From Ruminiclostridium cellobioparum subsp. termitidis CT1112 (GTDB lineage: Bacteria; Bacillota; Clostridia; Acetivibrionales; DSM-1351), in contig NZ_AORV01000035.1 in NCBI RefSeq assembly GCF_000350485.1, positions 124,001-188,000 on the forward strand: a stretch of 64,000 nt of DNA. The letters run 5' to 3'. Positions 8,534-18,163 of this stretch are shown in pieces (the stretch's first letter is position 1; each line of letters opens with the position of its first letter). The notes under the pieces are model-generated. The model made no database searches, had not been told where the DNA came from, and was given only the letters and a program-made list of their open reading frames with translations. Made by a program: the position numbers and the translations under genes.

Positions 8534-9967
8534 CTACACTTTTTCAACTGCTGCCCGCTTTCTGTTTGTGATAAGTCTGAAGGCCGTCAGCACCGCTCCT
8601 ATCATGGCAATGAGCCCTGCACATATATAGGTTACCCGCATGGCAAAAGCAAACTCCGCCTCTTTTCCTGCAACAAAGGTTGTAACCGTGTAACCCAGCT
8701 GACGGCTCATAACACCATATAATATCAGCGTGGATACCGAAACACCTACTACCAGCCCAAGATTTCTGACCAGTGCATTTATGCTCCCTGCAATTCCAAC
8801 CCTTTCCCTGGGCACCGAGGACATTACCAGGGAGTTGTTGGGGGACTGGAACATTCCATTGCCCAAAGCCATTACCGCTATGATCAGCACCAGCTTTACC
8901 GGCTGAAAGAACTGGTTCAGGGTAGCCATCATGAAGAAGGCAAAGCAAAAGGTCAGGAGGCCTATGAGCGTCAGAAGCTCCGATCCGATCTTATCCGAAA
9001 TATGCCCGCTGATGGGAGCCACAACAAACAGTACCAGAGGGTATGTCATAAGGTAAAGCCCTGACATCGACGGTGACAGTTTGATCACATCCTGCAAATA
9101 GAAGGGCAGGATTATGTTTGAACAGTTCATAGCTATAAAAAGCAGAAAACCGCATAATATACTCAGTGAAAAAAGCTGGTTTTTAAATATATTCAATTGC
9201 AGCAGCGGGCTTTCCTCTTTCCTCTCCACCTTTAGGAATATTATGAAGGCTATGACTGCCAAAGCAAAACCTGCCAGAATCAGTGGCTTTGTGAAACCGA
9301 TCTGCTCCCCCACCAGAAGTGCCGCAAACAGCGCTACAATAAACAGCAGGAACAGCAGCGCCCCCTTTAAATCAAAACGGGCCTTCCTGCTCTCTTCATC
9401 CCTGGGAAGAATCTTAAGCCCAAGAATAAATGCAAAAACACCAATCGGTATGTTTATAAGAAAAATGTACTGCCAGGCCGCCGCATCTACAATGAAACCT
9501 CCAAGGGGAGGTCCCACCAGGGTTCCCAGTGCAACAAACGATCCGGTTATACCCAGCGCCTTTCCTCTCTCTCCTGCAGGAAAAACCCTTGTAATAATTC
9601 CCTGATTTGTTGCCATAAATCCGGCAGCGCCCACAGCCTGAATGATTCTGGCCAGTATGAGGATATACAATGAATTGGAAACGGCGCAAAGCAAGGAGCC
9701 TGCCGTAAAGATAACCGTTCCGATTTGAAATATCTTTACCGTACCTTTAATATCTCCCAGCCTTCCGAATATAAGTATGGTTGCCGAAATGGCAATCAGA
9801 TACGCTGAAACTATCACCGAAATAGAATTCATTCCAACCTTGAAATAGCCTGCCATAACCGGCAGGGCAACATTTACTATGCTGCTGTCAAGGCATGCCA
9901 TAAAGGTCAGAAGTACAATATTAATAAGGATCAATCCCCTGTTTTTGTATTGAAGCTGATTCTCCAT
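8534..9967 (-). CDS. DHA2-family MFS drug/proton antiporter (EmrB/QacA type)
   Basis: A 477-residue, 14-helix major facilitator. It shows DHA2 hallmarks: LDSSIVNVALPVM in helix 1, the GRLGDIKG motif A after helix 2, and ARIIQAVGAAGFMATNQGIITRVFP followed by GPPLGGF (antiporter motif C) in helix 5. Such proteins export lipophilic drugs, dyes or metabolites using the proton gradient. The minus-strand gene stands alone with about 195 AT-rich bases upstream. No adjacent regulator was found. Substrate prediction is not possible from sequence. Confidence 0.88.
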   Translation of the reverse strand: MENQLQYKNRGLILINIVLLTFMACLDSSIVNVALPVMAGYFKVGMNSISVIVSAYLIAISATILIFGRLGDIKGTVKIFQIGTVIFTAGSLLCAVSNSLYILILARIIQAVGAAGFMATNQGIITRVFPAGERGKALGITGSFVALGTLVGPPLGGFIVDAAAWQYIFLINIPIGVFAFILGLKILPRDEESRKARFDLKGALLFLLFIVALFAALLVGEQIGFTKPLILAGFALAVIAFIIFLKVERKEESPLLQLNIFKNQLFSLSILCGFLLFIAMNCSNIILPFYLQDVIKLSPSMSGLYLMTYPLVLFVVAPISGHISDKIGSELLTLIGLLTFCFAFFMMATLNQFFQPVKLVLIIAVMALGNGMFQSPNNSLVMSSVPRERVGIAGSINALVRNLGLVVGVSVSTLILYGVMSRQLGYTVTTFVAGKEAEFAFAMRVTYICAGLIAMIGAVLTAFRLITNRKRAAVEKV

Positions 9968-10162
9968 AATTTTCCCGGTCTCTCCATCCTGTTTATATTT
10001 TTTAGTTATCTGTCAAAAACACCTCTGTAAATCCCGTATACTCACATTAAATTCATATTAGAATAGCACATAATCCTTTATATGGCAATTGGCAAAAGAA
10101 ACGAACACATGCAAAGATATAATAATATATTTTACTGAATTTTAAAAATTTAACTCATAGTA

Positions 10163-11488
10163 TTATAGTGTTACCTTGAATGCCTCCGATTTCATAATAT
10201 TATGTACAAACACAACACCCGAAAACAAGGTAATTCCGGCTATAAGGAATATCATCTGCATACTCCCCACCGATAAATTCCATACCTTAAACTCAAGCTT
10301 TTCCGAAAGGGTCAGAAAATATGAACCTGCAAGAGTGCCTGTAAAGCCTATAACTCCATTGACAGCCGACGAAAAGCCCAGAAAGACCGTCTTGTTATCA
10401 GGAGGTGAAAAGGTATACTGCAGGTTATTCAAGGATATGTTGATGCCGCCGATAGCTGCCCCTCCCAGAATGTGTGCCAAGGGAAGAAGTATGGCTGCCG
10501 TGCTCTTGTTAATGAAAAACCATATAAAAAAGCTTGTTATTTGTATGAGAATCATTAAATTCATCAGGTAAAGCCAGGATTTCCTGTCGGCAAGCCTTCC
10601 CCAGAAATAAACCGAAACAACGCTTGTCAGCGACGCCAGCACGGCCATTATGGTTATTAATCCGTACCCCAGCTTAAGAGTTGAAACCATGTAGACAGAG
10701 GTAAACGGGAATGCAAGCTGATAGCCAAAATTCCAAACAGCCATCAATATGGATATGGTCATATACTTTTTGTTTTTTAAAGGTATTCTGAATATGTTAA
10801 TCACCGATATGTCTGTTTTCAATATTTCGTTGGGCGGCTCCTTCATACCTGAAAAAATAATAAAGTTGACCAATGTTATAATTATTACAAATATATACAA
10901 TATAATAAATCCTCTGAGCTGATATCCGGCCCTGTCGAATTTGTCAAGCACCTGGCCCATTACGAGTGTGACTATTGTCACAGCCCCCAGTACAATTGCT
11001 TCACGGCGCCCGTAATATGCCCCCCTTATGCTCTCCGGGGTGATCTTTAAAAGCCAGGTCGTGGCTGAGGGCATCATGGCCGCCAGAAACAAGTTTGCAG
11101 TCAGGAACATTCCTATCAGCAATGCAATTTGTTGGGAATTTGGGATATCGATAAACGGGATAACAATCATGGTTCCCAGCATAAGCCTTCCCAAAAGACA
11201 AAATAAAATCGTGATAAATTTCCTGTTTGCCATTCTCTCAAACATCAGTGGCGAGAAAACCGTAATGATTCCCGCAAACACGGGAATAGCCGAAACAATA
11301 CCGGCTATCTGGTCGCTTGCCCCCAGATAGCCGGCAAAGCCCACCAGAAAAGATCCGCTGGTAAGAGTCAGTATACTTCTGGCCGTACAGCCCTCATAAA
11401 CGGATAAATTTCTCGAGCGGGCCATTTCTATTTCGCTCAGGTTCTCTCTATTAAAATAGAGCCTACCGATTTTTTCCGACAGTTTCAT
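10163..11488 (-). CDS. Major facilitator superfamily transporter
   Basis: A polytopic protein of about 441 residues with twelve predicted helices, a cytoplasmic N-terminus rich in charge (EKIGRLYFNRENLSEIEMARSRNLSVYEG) and an MFS motif-A-like RLADRKSW loop in the second half. I place the start at 11488, with GGGGGAAT upstream, rather than at 11524. It lies downstream of the fucose operon on the same strand, but a terminator hairpin intervenes, so it is probably a separate transcript. It does not resemble the classical FucP permease closely enough to be called a fucose transporter, although its position keeps that possible. Confidence 0.75.
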   Translation of the reverse strand: MKLSEKIGRLYFNRENLSEIEMARSRNLSVYEGCTARSILTLTSGSFLVGFAGYLGASDQIAGIVSAIPVFAGIITVFSPLMFERMANRKFITILFCLLGRLMLGTMIVIPFIDIPNSQQIALLIGMFLTANLFLAAMMPSATTWLLKITPESIRGAYYGRREAIVLGAVTIVTLVMGQVLDKFDRAGYQLRGFIILYIFVIIITLVNFIIFSGMKEPPNEILKTDISVINIFRIPLKNKKYMTISILMAVWNFGYQLAFPFTSVYMVSTLKLGYGLITIMAVLASLTSVVSVYFWGRLADRKSWLYLMNLMILIQITSFFIWFFINKSTAAILLPLAHILGGAAIGGINISLNNLQYTFSPPDNKTVFLGFSSAVNGVIGFTGTLAGSYFLTLSEKLEFKVWNLSVGSMQMIFLIAGITLFSGVVFVHNIMKSEAFKVTL

Positions 11489-11575
11489 TGAATTCCCCCG
11501 ACTAATACACCCTTGCAACTTCAAGGAATAAGTACAAATTCAGCCTCAAATATTTTAAGGAACAAAGCTGCTTCT

Positions 11576-11621
11576 AAAAAAATATAGCAAAGCACGTGTT
11601 TGACACATGCTCTGCCATATT
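11576..11621 (-). terminator. Rho-independent terminator of the fucose operon
   Basis: On the minus strand an imperfect 19-base stem (arms 11603-11621 and 11581-11599, three-base loop, differences compatible with G-U pairing) is followed by seven T residues (complement of 11576-11582). It sits 84 bases after the fucU stop and before the MFS gene. The shape is canonical. Confidence 0.8.
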
Positions 11622-11704
11622 AACATAACATATTTATACTGCTTTGAAAATATTACTGTAGGCCCATCTGGCCAGAATAGCTTTCTGTGGGGCAATATTA
11701 CTTC

Positions 11705-12136
11705 TTACCCGGCTACCACACCTTTTTTTAGGATAATGTTGGCATAGAGCGCAGCTTCACTTGTTGCTACAACTGCATATGCCTTTCTGGCCCTATCGTA
11801 AAACGCAAAACGTTCTATATTTTCAACCCTGTTATTCACCGGCTCGTATTTATTTATAAGAGACTTGTAGACCTCCCAGATGGGAGTTTCAGCTGTATCT
11901 CCGGGAACAACCTGCATCAGCGCCGCCTGGGCTTCCGAATAAGGGTCCAGCGGAAAGAACTTCAATATGGCCTCAAGCACCTCCGGCACCCCGTGCCCAT
12001 CCAGCCTTACCAGCCTCTGTGCACAGCTGCTTGCCGGAAAGTTTCCGTCGGATATTACCAATTCATCACCATGGCCCATTTCCATTAATATTTTAAGCAA
12101 TTCAGGTGATAAAACATCAGGGATTCCTTTCAGCAT
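11705..12136 (-). CDS. fucU: L-fucose mutarotase (RbsD/FucU family)
   Basis: A 143-residue protein of the RbsD/FucU family, which interconverts alpha and beta anomers of L-fucose (FucU) or ribose (RbsD). Family marks are LSPELLKILMEMGHGDELVISDGNFPA near the N-terminus, including the catalytic His and Asp region, and YANIILKKGVV at the C-terminus. The start at 12136 follows GGAGG by about six bases. It is the last gene of the operon fucA-kinase-fucI-fucU, 50 bases after fucI. This context favours fucose over ribose. Confidence 0.9.
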   Translation of the reverse strand: MLKGIPDVLSPELLKILMEMGHGDELVISDGNFPASSCAQRLVRLDGHGVPEVLEAILKFFPLDPYSEAQAALMQVVPGDTAETPIWEVYKSLINKYEPVNNRVENIERFAFYDRARKAYAVVATSEAALYANIILKKGVVAG

Positions 12137-12186
12137 AAAAACCTCCACTTATCGTACAAACTTATAATTATTATATAAATCTCCAA

Positions 12187-13950
12187 TTATTTGTACAACG
12201 GGCCATAAGCCTGGCAAGCCCTGTAGTCGGCACCCTCCAGGTCCTTTGTGCCAAAGGCTGCAAAGCTGTGGGGCCTGTAAATATCCCTGTCATCCACATT
12301 GTGCAGTGATACAGGTATCCTGAGCATACTTGCAAGTGTTATAAGGTCCTTTCCTATATGTCCATAGCTGAAGGCCCCGTGATTTGCTCCCCAATTGGCC
12401 ATTACAGAATAAACATCCTCGAAACCCTTTGTGCCCAGTCTTGGTACAAACCATGTTGTCGGCCAGGTTCTGTCGGTTCTTTCGTCCAGGATTCTATGGG
12501 TTTCATCGTCCAGAGTGACTGTGTGGCCCTCTGCGACCTGCAGCACGGGGCCCACTCCCTGCACGAGGTTTATTCTTATAAGAGTTACAGGCATCTCATT
12601 CTGTGTTTTAAAGTGGGATGAGAACCCGCCCCCTCTGAAATATCCCAGATTTGCAGGACACCAGTCTGTGGCTGCGGTAAGGTTTTTGATATCCTCACCG
12701 GTAATTTTCCACCACTGTTTGATCAGCGCCTTACCTGCCTCATCCCTGGCAAGTCCGGCTCCATCCAGCGCTGCCGCTCCTGAATTTATCAGATGTATAA
12801 ATCCGTTTTGTGCAAGACCTTCAGGCTTCCTGCCGGTAACTCTTTCCACCGCTTCGGGACTCCAGTAGGTCCTTACATCTGCAAATACGCTTGCCGTTCC
12901 GGTGAGCAGTTTTCCAAACAGCATTGCCATGCCGTTTAGAGTATCATTTTCAGTCGCAAGGATAGTAGGCTCCTTTTTGCCGTTCCAGTCAAAGCTGGAG
13001 TTAAGTATTGCTTCGGTAAAATCTCCGTTGGGCAGCCAATCGGTCCACATTCTCTGCCCCTGAAAGCCTCCCAGGATAGCATTCCTGCCCATTGCCTCCT
13101 CGTGGAAGCCCATTTCGTCCAGCACTGGATTCCCATAGAATATATCCTTAACTATAAGGGTCATTTTGGCTATAAATTCCCATTCCTTGGCTTTTTCCTC
13201 TTTGGAATGTCTCACATCTTCCGGATTGGGGTCATAACCCTCTTTGCAGTTTTCCCTGATCCAGGCCAGTGCCTTATCATATTCCTTATGGTCATAGATT
13301 CCTTTGTCAATCCTTCTGAGAATTTCTGTCAGATCCACCCATTCGGCCCTGATACCAAAGTACTTTTGCAGAAAAGCGGGATCGCAGAAGGAACCCATAA
13401 TACCCATTGATACCGAACCCAGATTGACATATGCCCTGTTCTTCATGAGCCCCACTGCTATAGCACATCTGCCGAACCTGAGTATCTTTTCCTGAACGTC
13501 CTCAGGGATCTCAGTATCCTCCAGATCCTGAACGTCCTTTCCGTATATGGAGAAAGCCGGAAGTCCTTTTTGTGCATGTGCGGCCATTACTGCTGCCAGA
13601 TATACCGCGCCCGGCCTTTCGGTTCCATTAAAACCCCAAACCGCCTTGACGGTCAGAGGGTCCATGTCCATGGTCTCACTGCCGTAGCACCAGCAGGGAG
13701 TGACTGTGAGAGTCGCACAAACCCCTTTCTTTGAAAACTTTTCGGCACACTTTGCCGCTTCCAGCCCTCCGCCGATAGTGCTGTCGGATATTATGCACTT
13801 TACCGGAGTGCCGTCCGGATAAACCAGATTTTCTTCCAGAAGTCTGGCAGCAGAATAAGCCATATTCATAGTCTGCTTTTCAAGACTTTCTCTGACGCCC
13901 CCCCAACGGCCGTCTATTGTTGGTCTTATACCAATTTTTGGATAGTTCAT
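12187..13950 (-). CDS. fucI: L-fucose isomerase
   Basis: A 587-residue enzyme, close to the usual 590, that converts L-fucose to L-fuculose (and D-arabinose to D-ribulose) using Mn2+. Conserved metal-site segments are ATENDTLNG (the Glu ligand), [18 protein letters not shown] (the Asp ligand) and the C-terminal HNVD region (the His ligand). The opening [21 protein letters not shown] is diagnostic of FucI. AGGAGGAGA precedes the ATG. It acts in the cytoplasm as step one of fucose catabolism, between kinase and mutarotase genes. Confidence 0.96.
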   Translation of the reverse strand: MNYPKIGIRPTIDGRWGGVRESLEKQTMNMAYSAARLLEENLVYPDGTPVKCIISDSTIGGGLEAAKCAEKFSKKGVCATLTVTPCWCYGSETMDMDPLTVKAVWGFNGTERPGAVYLAAVMAAHAQKGLPAFSIYGKDVQDLEDTEIPEDVQEKILRFGRCAIAVGLMKNRAYVNLGSVSMGIMGSFCDPAFLQKYFGIRAEWVDLTEILRRIDKGIYDHKEYDKALAWIRENCKEGYDPNPEDVRHSKEEKAKEWEFIAKMTLIVKDIFYGNPVLDEMGFHEEAMGRNAILGGFQGQRMWTDWLPNGDFTEAILNSSFDWNGKKEPTILATENDTLNGMAMLFGKLLTGTASVFADVRTYWSPEAVERVTGRKPEGLAQNGFIHLINSGAAALDGAGLARDEAGKALIKQWWKITGEDIKNLTAATDWCPANLGYFRGGGFSSHFKTQNEMPVTLIRINLVQGVGPVLQVAEGHTVTLDDETHRILDERTDRTWPTTWFVPRLGTKGFEDVYSVMANWGANHGAFSYGHIGKDLITLASMLRIPVSLHNVDDRDIYRPHSFAAFGTKDLEGADYRACQAYGPLYK

Positions 13951-14013
13951 ATCTTCTCCTCCTGAGTTTGATTATTATAGTCCCGGGGAATTAACCGCCG
14001 GTAATATGTGAAT

Positions 14014-15471
14014 TTAGATGTTGCATACTACCAGGTACGCAGAATAATAGTTGTTCCAGACATTATGCTGTTTGGGCCTATATTCAATAGTTTCAAAAGA
14101 TGACCTTATTACTTTTCTTCCTTCCTTAATTCCGCTGATTTCACCTCTTGCTATAAGCTGAACTGCTATATTTCCAATAGCGGTGGCTTCAACAGGACCT
14201 GCAACCACCTCAAGGCCTGTAGCTTCGGCAGTCAGCTGGCAGAGGAAACCGTCTCTGGAGCCTCCCCCCACAATATGAAGCTTTTTGTATCCCTTTTTCA
14301 GGCAGACAAGCAGCTGGTCATAGGTATGCCTGTATTTCATGGCAAGGCTTTCATAAATGCACCTGATGATTTCTCCGTCGGTTTCAGGAACTATCTGCCC
14401 GGTTTTATAGGTGAATTCCTTTATTCTGAGAGGAATGTTCCCCGGTGACATAAAGATGTCCTCATCAGTGTCTATGAAGCATTTAAAGGGTTCTGCCGCC
14501 CTTGCCATCCTTTCCATGTCATCGTAGGAATAGTTCTTTCCTTCCTTTTCAAACTGCCTTTTGGTTTCCTGCAGCAGCCAGGTGCCTGTAAGGTTCTTTA
14601 AAAACCTCGTTGTACCGTTTACTCCTATTTCATTGGTCAGATTATACTCCATGGTTTCCCTGGTTATTACCGGTTCTTCCAGCTCTGTACCAAACAGAGC
14701 CCAGGTTCCGCAGGACATGAATAAAAAGTCCTGTTCGGCCGGAACCGCGGCCACTGCACATGCCGTATCATGCCCGCAGACTGCTATCACCGATTTGCGT
14801 TCAATATTCAATTCCTTTGCCATATCTTCTTTTAACAGGCCGATTTCGGTTCCGGAACTTATCAGCTCGGGAAAAACAGTTTCCTTCAAGCCCAGACTGT
14901 TTAAGATATACCTGTTCCACTGCCTGCCATAGGGGTCAAGAAGTCCGGTGGTTGATGCTATAGTGATCTCGGCGGCTTTTTTGCCGGTCAGGAGAAAATT
15001 CAGCAGATCGGGCATCATTAACAGCTTATCAGCCTTTTTAAATAATTCCGGATTGTTTAAAACCTCGGAATAAACCTGGAATATGGTATTTATCTCCATT
15101 ATCTGATTCCCGGTTAAATTGTACAGCTTATCACAGCTAATATGCTCCGACACCCGCTCAATGATCCCCTTTGTCCTTGGATCTCTGTAATTCACAGGTT
15201 TCCTGACGAGTGTATCATTTTTATCAATAAGTCCGTAGTCCACTCCCCAGGTGTCTATCCCGATACTTTCGTAATCCCTGCAAATGGTCAGCGACTTTTT
15301 TATTTCCCCCAGCAGCAGGTCAATATCCCAGCATAAAAACCCGTCTTCATTTACCGGCTCATTTTTAAACCTGTGCACCTCTTCCAATGTAATTCTGCCG
15401 TCGTGGTAGCTCCCTTTTACGGCTCTCCCGCTGGAAGCACCAAAGTCAAACGCCAGTACTCCTTTTGACAT
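14014..15471 (-). CDS. fucK: FGGY-family kinase, probable L-fuculokinase (rhamnulokinase-like)
   Basis: A 485-residue FGGY carbohydrate kinase. ATP-site features include FDFGASSGRA at the N-terminus and IHIVGGGSRDGFLCQLTA in the C-terminal half; GIDTWGVDYGLID and GHDTACAVAAVPA complete the family pattern. The sequence is of the rhamnulokinase (RhaB) branch, as often seen in clostridial fucose loci. The neighbours fucA, fucI and fucU argue that it phosphorylates L-fuculose at C1. L-rhamnulose cannot be excluded as a second substrate, because L-fuculose and L-rhamnulose pathways overlap in several Firmicutes. GTAGGAGGT precedes the start, 11 bases after fucA. Confidence 0.85.
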   Translation of the reverse strand: MSKGVLAFDFGASSGRAVKGSYHDGRITLEEVHRFKNEPVNEDGFLCWDIDLLLGEIKKSLTICRDYESIGIDTWGVDYGLIDKNDTLVRKPVNYRDPRTKGIIERVSEHISCDKLYNLTGNQIMEINTIFQVYSEVLNNPELFKKADKLLMMPDLLNFLLTGKKAAEITIASTTGLLDPYGRQWNRYILNSLGLKETVFPELISSGTEIGLLKEDMAKELNIERKSVIAVCGHDTACAVAAVPAEQDFLFMSCGTWALFGTELEEPVITRETMEYNLTNEIGVNGTTRFLKNLTGTWLLQETKRQFEKEGKNYSYDDMERMARAAEPFKCFIDTDEDIFMSPGNIPLRIKEFTYKTGQIVPETDGEIIRCIYESLAMKYRHTYDQLLVCLKKGYKKLHIVGGGSRDGFLCQLTAEATGLEVVAGPVEATAIGNIAVQLIARGEISGIKEGRKVIRSSFETIEYRPKQHNVWNNYYSAYLVVCNI

Positions 15472-15482
15472 ATATTGACCTC

Positions 15483-16163
15483 CTACCTGTTAAATTTAAC
15501 ATAACCCGGATGCCGTCCTGTGACCTTGTACGAACTTCTCATATTTATGAGCCTGTCTATATTTCCCCGCGAAATCTCCTTTTCACCCCCAAGCATCTGT
15601 GCCACAAAACTCGTTTTTGCCCATAACTCAAGTGTTTCCATTCTGTAATAGGCCGTGGTGAGATCAGAACCCACAGTCAGAGCTCCATGGTTTTCAAGCA
15701 GAATAACGTCGTGCTTTGGCAGTAAAGGTGCTATGGATTCAGGTACCTCGTCTGTAGACGGTGTTCCATAGGGCGCTATGGGAACAGCACCGATTGCGAT
15801 TACACATTCTATAAGAGAGTATGTATCCAGGGGCTTATGTGCAAGAGCAAAACCCGTTGCCGTGGGCGGATGTGCGTGAACCACGGCTCCCACGTCAGCT
15901 CTCTCCTGATAGCATCTCAAGTGCATCTTGATCTCACTGGAGGGTCTGTAGCCCTCCAACGCCTCTAAAACCTCACCTTTTCCGTTTATTTTAACAAGCT
16001 TGTCTGGTTCCATAAAGCTCTTGCTTATACCTGTGGGCGTTGCCAGGAAAGTGTCCTCATCCAATTTCACGGAGACATTTCCGTCATTGGCAGCTACCCA
16101 GCCCTGCTGCCACATCTTATAACAAATATCGCAAATCTGTGCCCTTATATTTTGTTCGCTCAC
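15483..16163 (-). CDS. fucA: L-fuculose-1-phosphate aldolase (class II)
   Basis: A 226-residue zinc aldolase that splits L-fuculose-1-phosphate into dihydroxyacetone phosphate and L-lactaldehyde. Family residues are visible: GNVSVK and TPTGISK phosphate-binding turns, the catalytic Glu in SEIKMH, zinc ligands in HAHPPTA and ENHGAL. It opens the operon, 11 bases ahead of the kinase. The promoter region holds an inverted repeat that may bind the divergently encoded DeoR protein. A rhamnulose-1-phosphate aldolase is a weaker alternative. Confidence 0.93.
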   Translation of the reverse strand: MSEQNIRAQICDICYKMWQQGWVAANDGNVSVKLDEDTFLATPTGISKSFMEPDKLVKINGKGEVLEALEGYRPSSEIKMHLRCYQERADVGAVVHAHPPTATGFALAHKPLDTYSLIECVIAIGAVPIAPYGTPSTDEVPESIAPLLPKHDVILLENHGALTVGSDLTTAYYRMETLELWAKTSFVAQMLGGEKEISRGNIDRLINMRSSYKVTGRHPGYVKFNR

Positions 16164-16181
16164 CTTATCCTCCTATAATAT

Positions 16182-16209
16182 TATAATTGTTTTGCATAAG
16201 ACAATTATA
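16182..16209. promoter_or_regulatory. Candidate operator in the fucA promoter/leader
   Basis: A perfect nine-base inverted repeat, TATAATTGT and ACAATTATA, with a ten-base spacer, lies 19-46 bases upstream of the fucA start codon. It contains the best -10-like TATAAT. Its placement suits a repressor site or a leader hairpin. Confidence 0.4.
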
Positions 16210-16233
16210 TTTCCTTTTTTATATTTTGTTTAT

Positions 16234-16307
16234 ATTTGAACATTTTTTTGGTATCATTTAATTAATATCATGTAAATTGTTTCATTTTAATTCATAATCG
16301 TTCAAAT
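16234..16307. promoter_or_regulatory. Paired half-sites in the fucA-deoR divergent region
   Basis: ATTTGAAC (16234-16241) and its exact inverse GTTCAAAT (16300-16307) are 58 bases apart between the divergent genes. DeoR-family repressors often bind two separated sites and loop DNA. This is an inference from symmetry and position only. Confidence 0.3.
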
Positions 16308-16330
16308 TTAAATCGATTCAGGAGGCTTCC

Positions 16331-17086
16331 ATGTATTCAAAAGAGAGATTGGATAAAATAATTGAAATATTGAAGGCAAAAAAACATGTATCCGCCGCAT
16401 ACCTTTGCCAGCAGCTGTACGCAAGTACTTCCACCATCAGAAGGGATATCCTTGAGCTTGAAAAATCAGGTATAGCCAAAAAGAGTCACGGCGGGGTTAC
16501 TTTCATCCAGGGCACCAATATTGAATACTCCTCCATATTCAGAGAAATGGAGAATAAAAAGGAGAAAAGCTATATCTGCAATCTGGCCCTGGATTTCATA
16601 TCAGACGGCTATGCAATATTTCTGGATTCCAGCAGTACCGTCAGCAATATATGCCCCCTGCTTCAAAACTACACCAACCTCACCGTGGTGACCAACGGTG
16701 TAAAAACCGCCCTGGAGCTGGCACAGATGGATTCGGTGACCACTTTTATAGCAGGAGGCCAGCTGAAGCAGGGCTCCACCTCTGTTATCGGCGAACTGTC
16801 AGGCAGCTTTATAGATAACTTTCACGCAGATCTGTCCATTATATCCTGCAGGGGCATAAACGAAAACGGAGCATATGAGGCAAATCAGATGCAAGCCCTT
16901 GTAAAACAGCATATGATAAACAACTCCAAAGCGACTATACTTCTGTGTGACAGCAGTAAATTCGATCAGCCGCACTTTTACAAATTGAGTTCCTTCAGGA
17001 GTATTACCGCCGTTATAACCGACAAACAGCCATCCTCAAAAATACTTAACAGTATTCTTGAAAATGGCTGTGAGGTGTTGTATTAG
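16331..17086 (+). CDS. DeoR/GlpR-family transcriptional regulator of the fucose operon
   Basis: A 251-residue regulator with an N-terminal helix-turn-helix (ERLDKIIEILKAKKHVSAAYLCQQLYASTSTIRRDILELEKSG, with the DeoR signature TIRRDL-like element) and a C-terminal sugar-phosphate-binding domain of the DeoR effector type (DSSSTV, TNG, GGQ, CDSSKF segments). It is divergent from fucA, which is typical of a local repressor released by a phosphorylated sugar, here perhaps L-fuculose-1-phosphate. CAGGAGG supports the ATG. Next gene downstream is convergent at 80 bases. Confidence 0.9.
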   Translation: MYSKERLDKIIEILKAKKHVSAAYLCQQLYASTSTIRRDILELEKSGIAKKSHGGVTFIQGTNIEYSSIFREMENKKEKSYICNLALDFISDGYAIFLDSSSTVSNICPLLQNYTNLTVVTNGVKTALELAQMDSVTTFIAGGQLKQGSTSVIGELSGSFIDNFHADLSIISCRGINENGAYEANQMQALVKQHMINNSKATILLCDSSKFDQPHFYKLSSFRSITAVITDKQPSSKILNSILENGCEVLY

Positions 17087-17165
17087 TATGTTTCAATATA
17101 TGTTTTAATTTATCAAGTAATAAATATGTATCAAGTATAACCCTGAAAACAGCTCCATGCCTGGA

Positions 17166-18134
17166 TTATCTTTTAAGCCACCCCTCCGGGATTTGCTCCA
17201 GGTTTCCGGGGCGTTTATATAAACTTCCGATTTCTTCATAACGCCTCATAAAATTCTCATCAATCAAACCCGAAGTATTTGGGGAGGAATTGAGCAGGAA
17301 GGTCACGTTATGCCTGTTCATGTCCTCTATTTTGTCCACTGCCCACTGTGCGGATTTTAATTCCATCCGGGGATCGGTTTTTCTCCAGAACCAGCAGTTA
17401 TTTAATATGTTGCAGGATGCTCCGGGGCCTGAGAAATTCTCCTCGACCTCCTGTCCGGCAGCGTTCTCATAAAATACCACCTCAGTGTGATCCAGATTGC
17501 TTTCACAGCTTATATTTAACAGCATGCAGTCAGGCTGAATGGATTTTATATGATTATCTATCTCTTCATAGGGCATGTTTTCATAGGATGGACCGCCCCA
17601 GTGAGCCTGCCATCCGTCAATAATTATGAAGGGAATTTCCCCATAGTTTGTGAGAAGCTCGGTAAGCTGCCTTTTAGTGTATTCGACATCTTCTCTTGTG
17701 CATTTGCTTCTGTTGATCTTATGAGTCACATCCAGCATTGAAAAGTATAATCCTGCAATAATCCCTTTACTGCGGAAGGCCTCCAGATATTCCCCCACTA
17801 CGTCGGTTTTAATCTTGCCGTTGCTGACACAGTGTTCTGTTGTTTTTGTAGGCCACAGACAAAAGCCTTCATGGTGTTTTGAGGTCAGAGCGGCAAATTT
17901 TGCACCCATTGCTTTGGTGGCCTTTGTCCACTGCCTGCAGTCAAGCTTTTGGGGATTCCAATCGGCCGGATTAAAAGGAAATTTCCTTTGGGCTCCGTTA
18001 TTTTCATGGTCGAATTCCCAATCCATTATATCTCCCTCATTAAATTGAAAAGTGGCGCTGTTGAAATGTATGAACATCCCCAACCTGAGATTTACAAACC
18101 ACTTCTGTTTTTCTACAAGTTCCTGTTGATTCAT
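17166..18134 (-). CDS. GH29-family alpha-L-fucosidase (short, cytoplasmic)
   Basis: A 322-residue protein without a signal peptide. GH29 marks: LRLGMFIHFNSATF near the N-terminus, AKFAALTSKHHEGFCLWPT, and FIIIDGW, where the aspartate corresponds to the GH29 nucleophile. It is shorter than most GH29 enzymes (about 440 or more) because it ends after the catalytic barrel and lacks the C-terminal beta-sandwich. It is the last gene of the solute-binding protein-permease-permease-GH29 operon, 29 bases after the second permease. It should release fucose from imported oligosaccharides and feed the adjacent fuc operon. A retained acid/base residue cannot be assigned by eye. Confidence 0.85.
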   Translation of the reverse strand: MNQQELVEKQKWFVNLRLGMFIHFNSATFQFNEGDIMDWEFDHENNGAQRKFPFNPADWNPQKLDCRQWTKATKAMGAKFAALTSKHHEGFCLWPTKTTEHCVSNGKIKTDVVGEYLEAFRSKGIIAGLYFSMLDVTHKINRSKCTREDVEYTKRQLTELLTNYGEIPFIIIDGWQAHWGGPSYENMPYEEIDNHIKSIQPDCMLLNISCESNLDHTEVVFYENAAGQEVEENFSGPGASCNILNNCWFWRKTDPRMELKSAQWAVDKIEDMNRHNVTFLLNSSPNTSGLIDENFMRRYEEIGSLYKRPGNLEQIPEGWLKR

Positions 18135-18163
18135 GATTATTCTCCCGATAATATATGTATTTT

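Noticed and set aside
10163-11488. MFS gene as the fucose permease of the fuc operon
   Set aside because: A rho-independent terminator separates it from fucU and it does not show clear FucP features, so it was annotated only as an MFS transporter.
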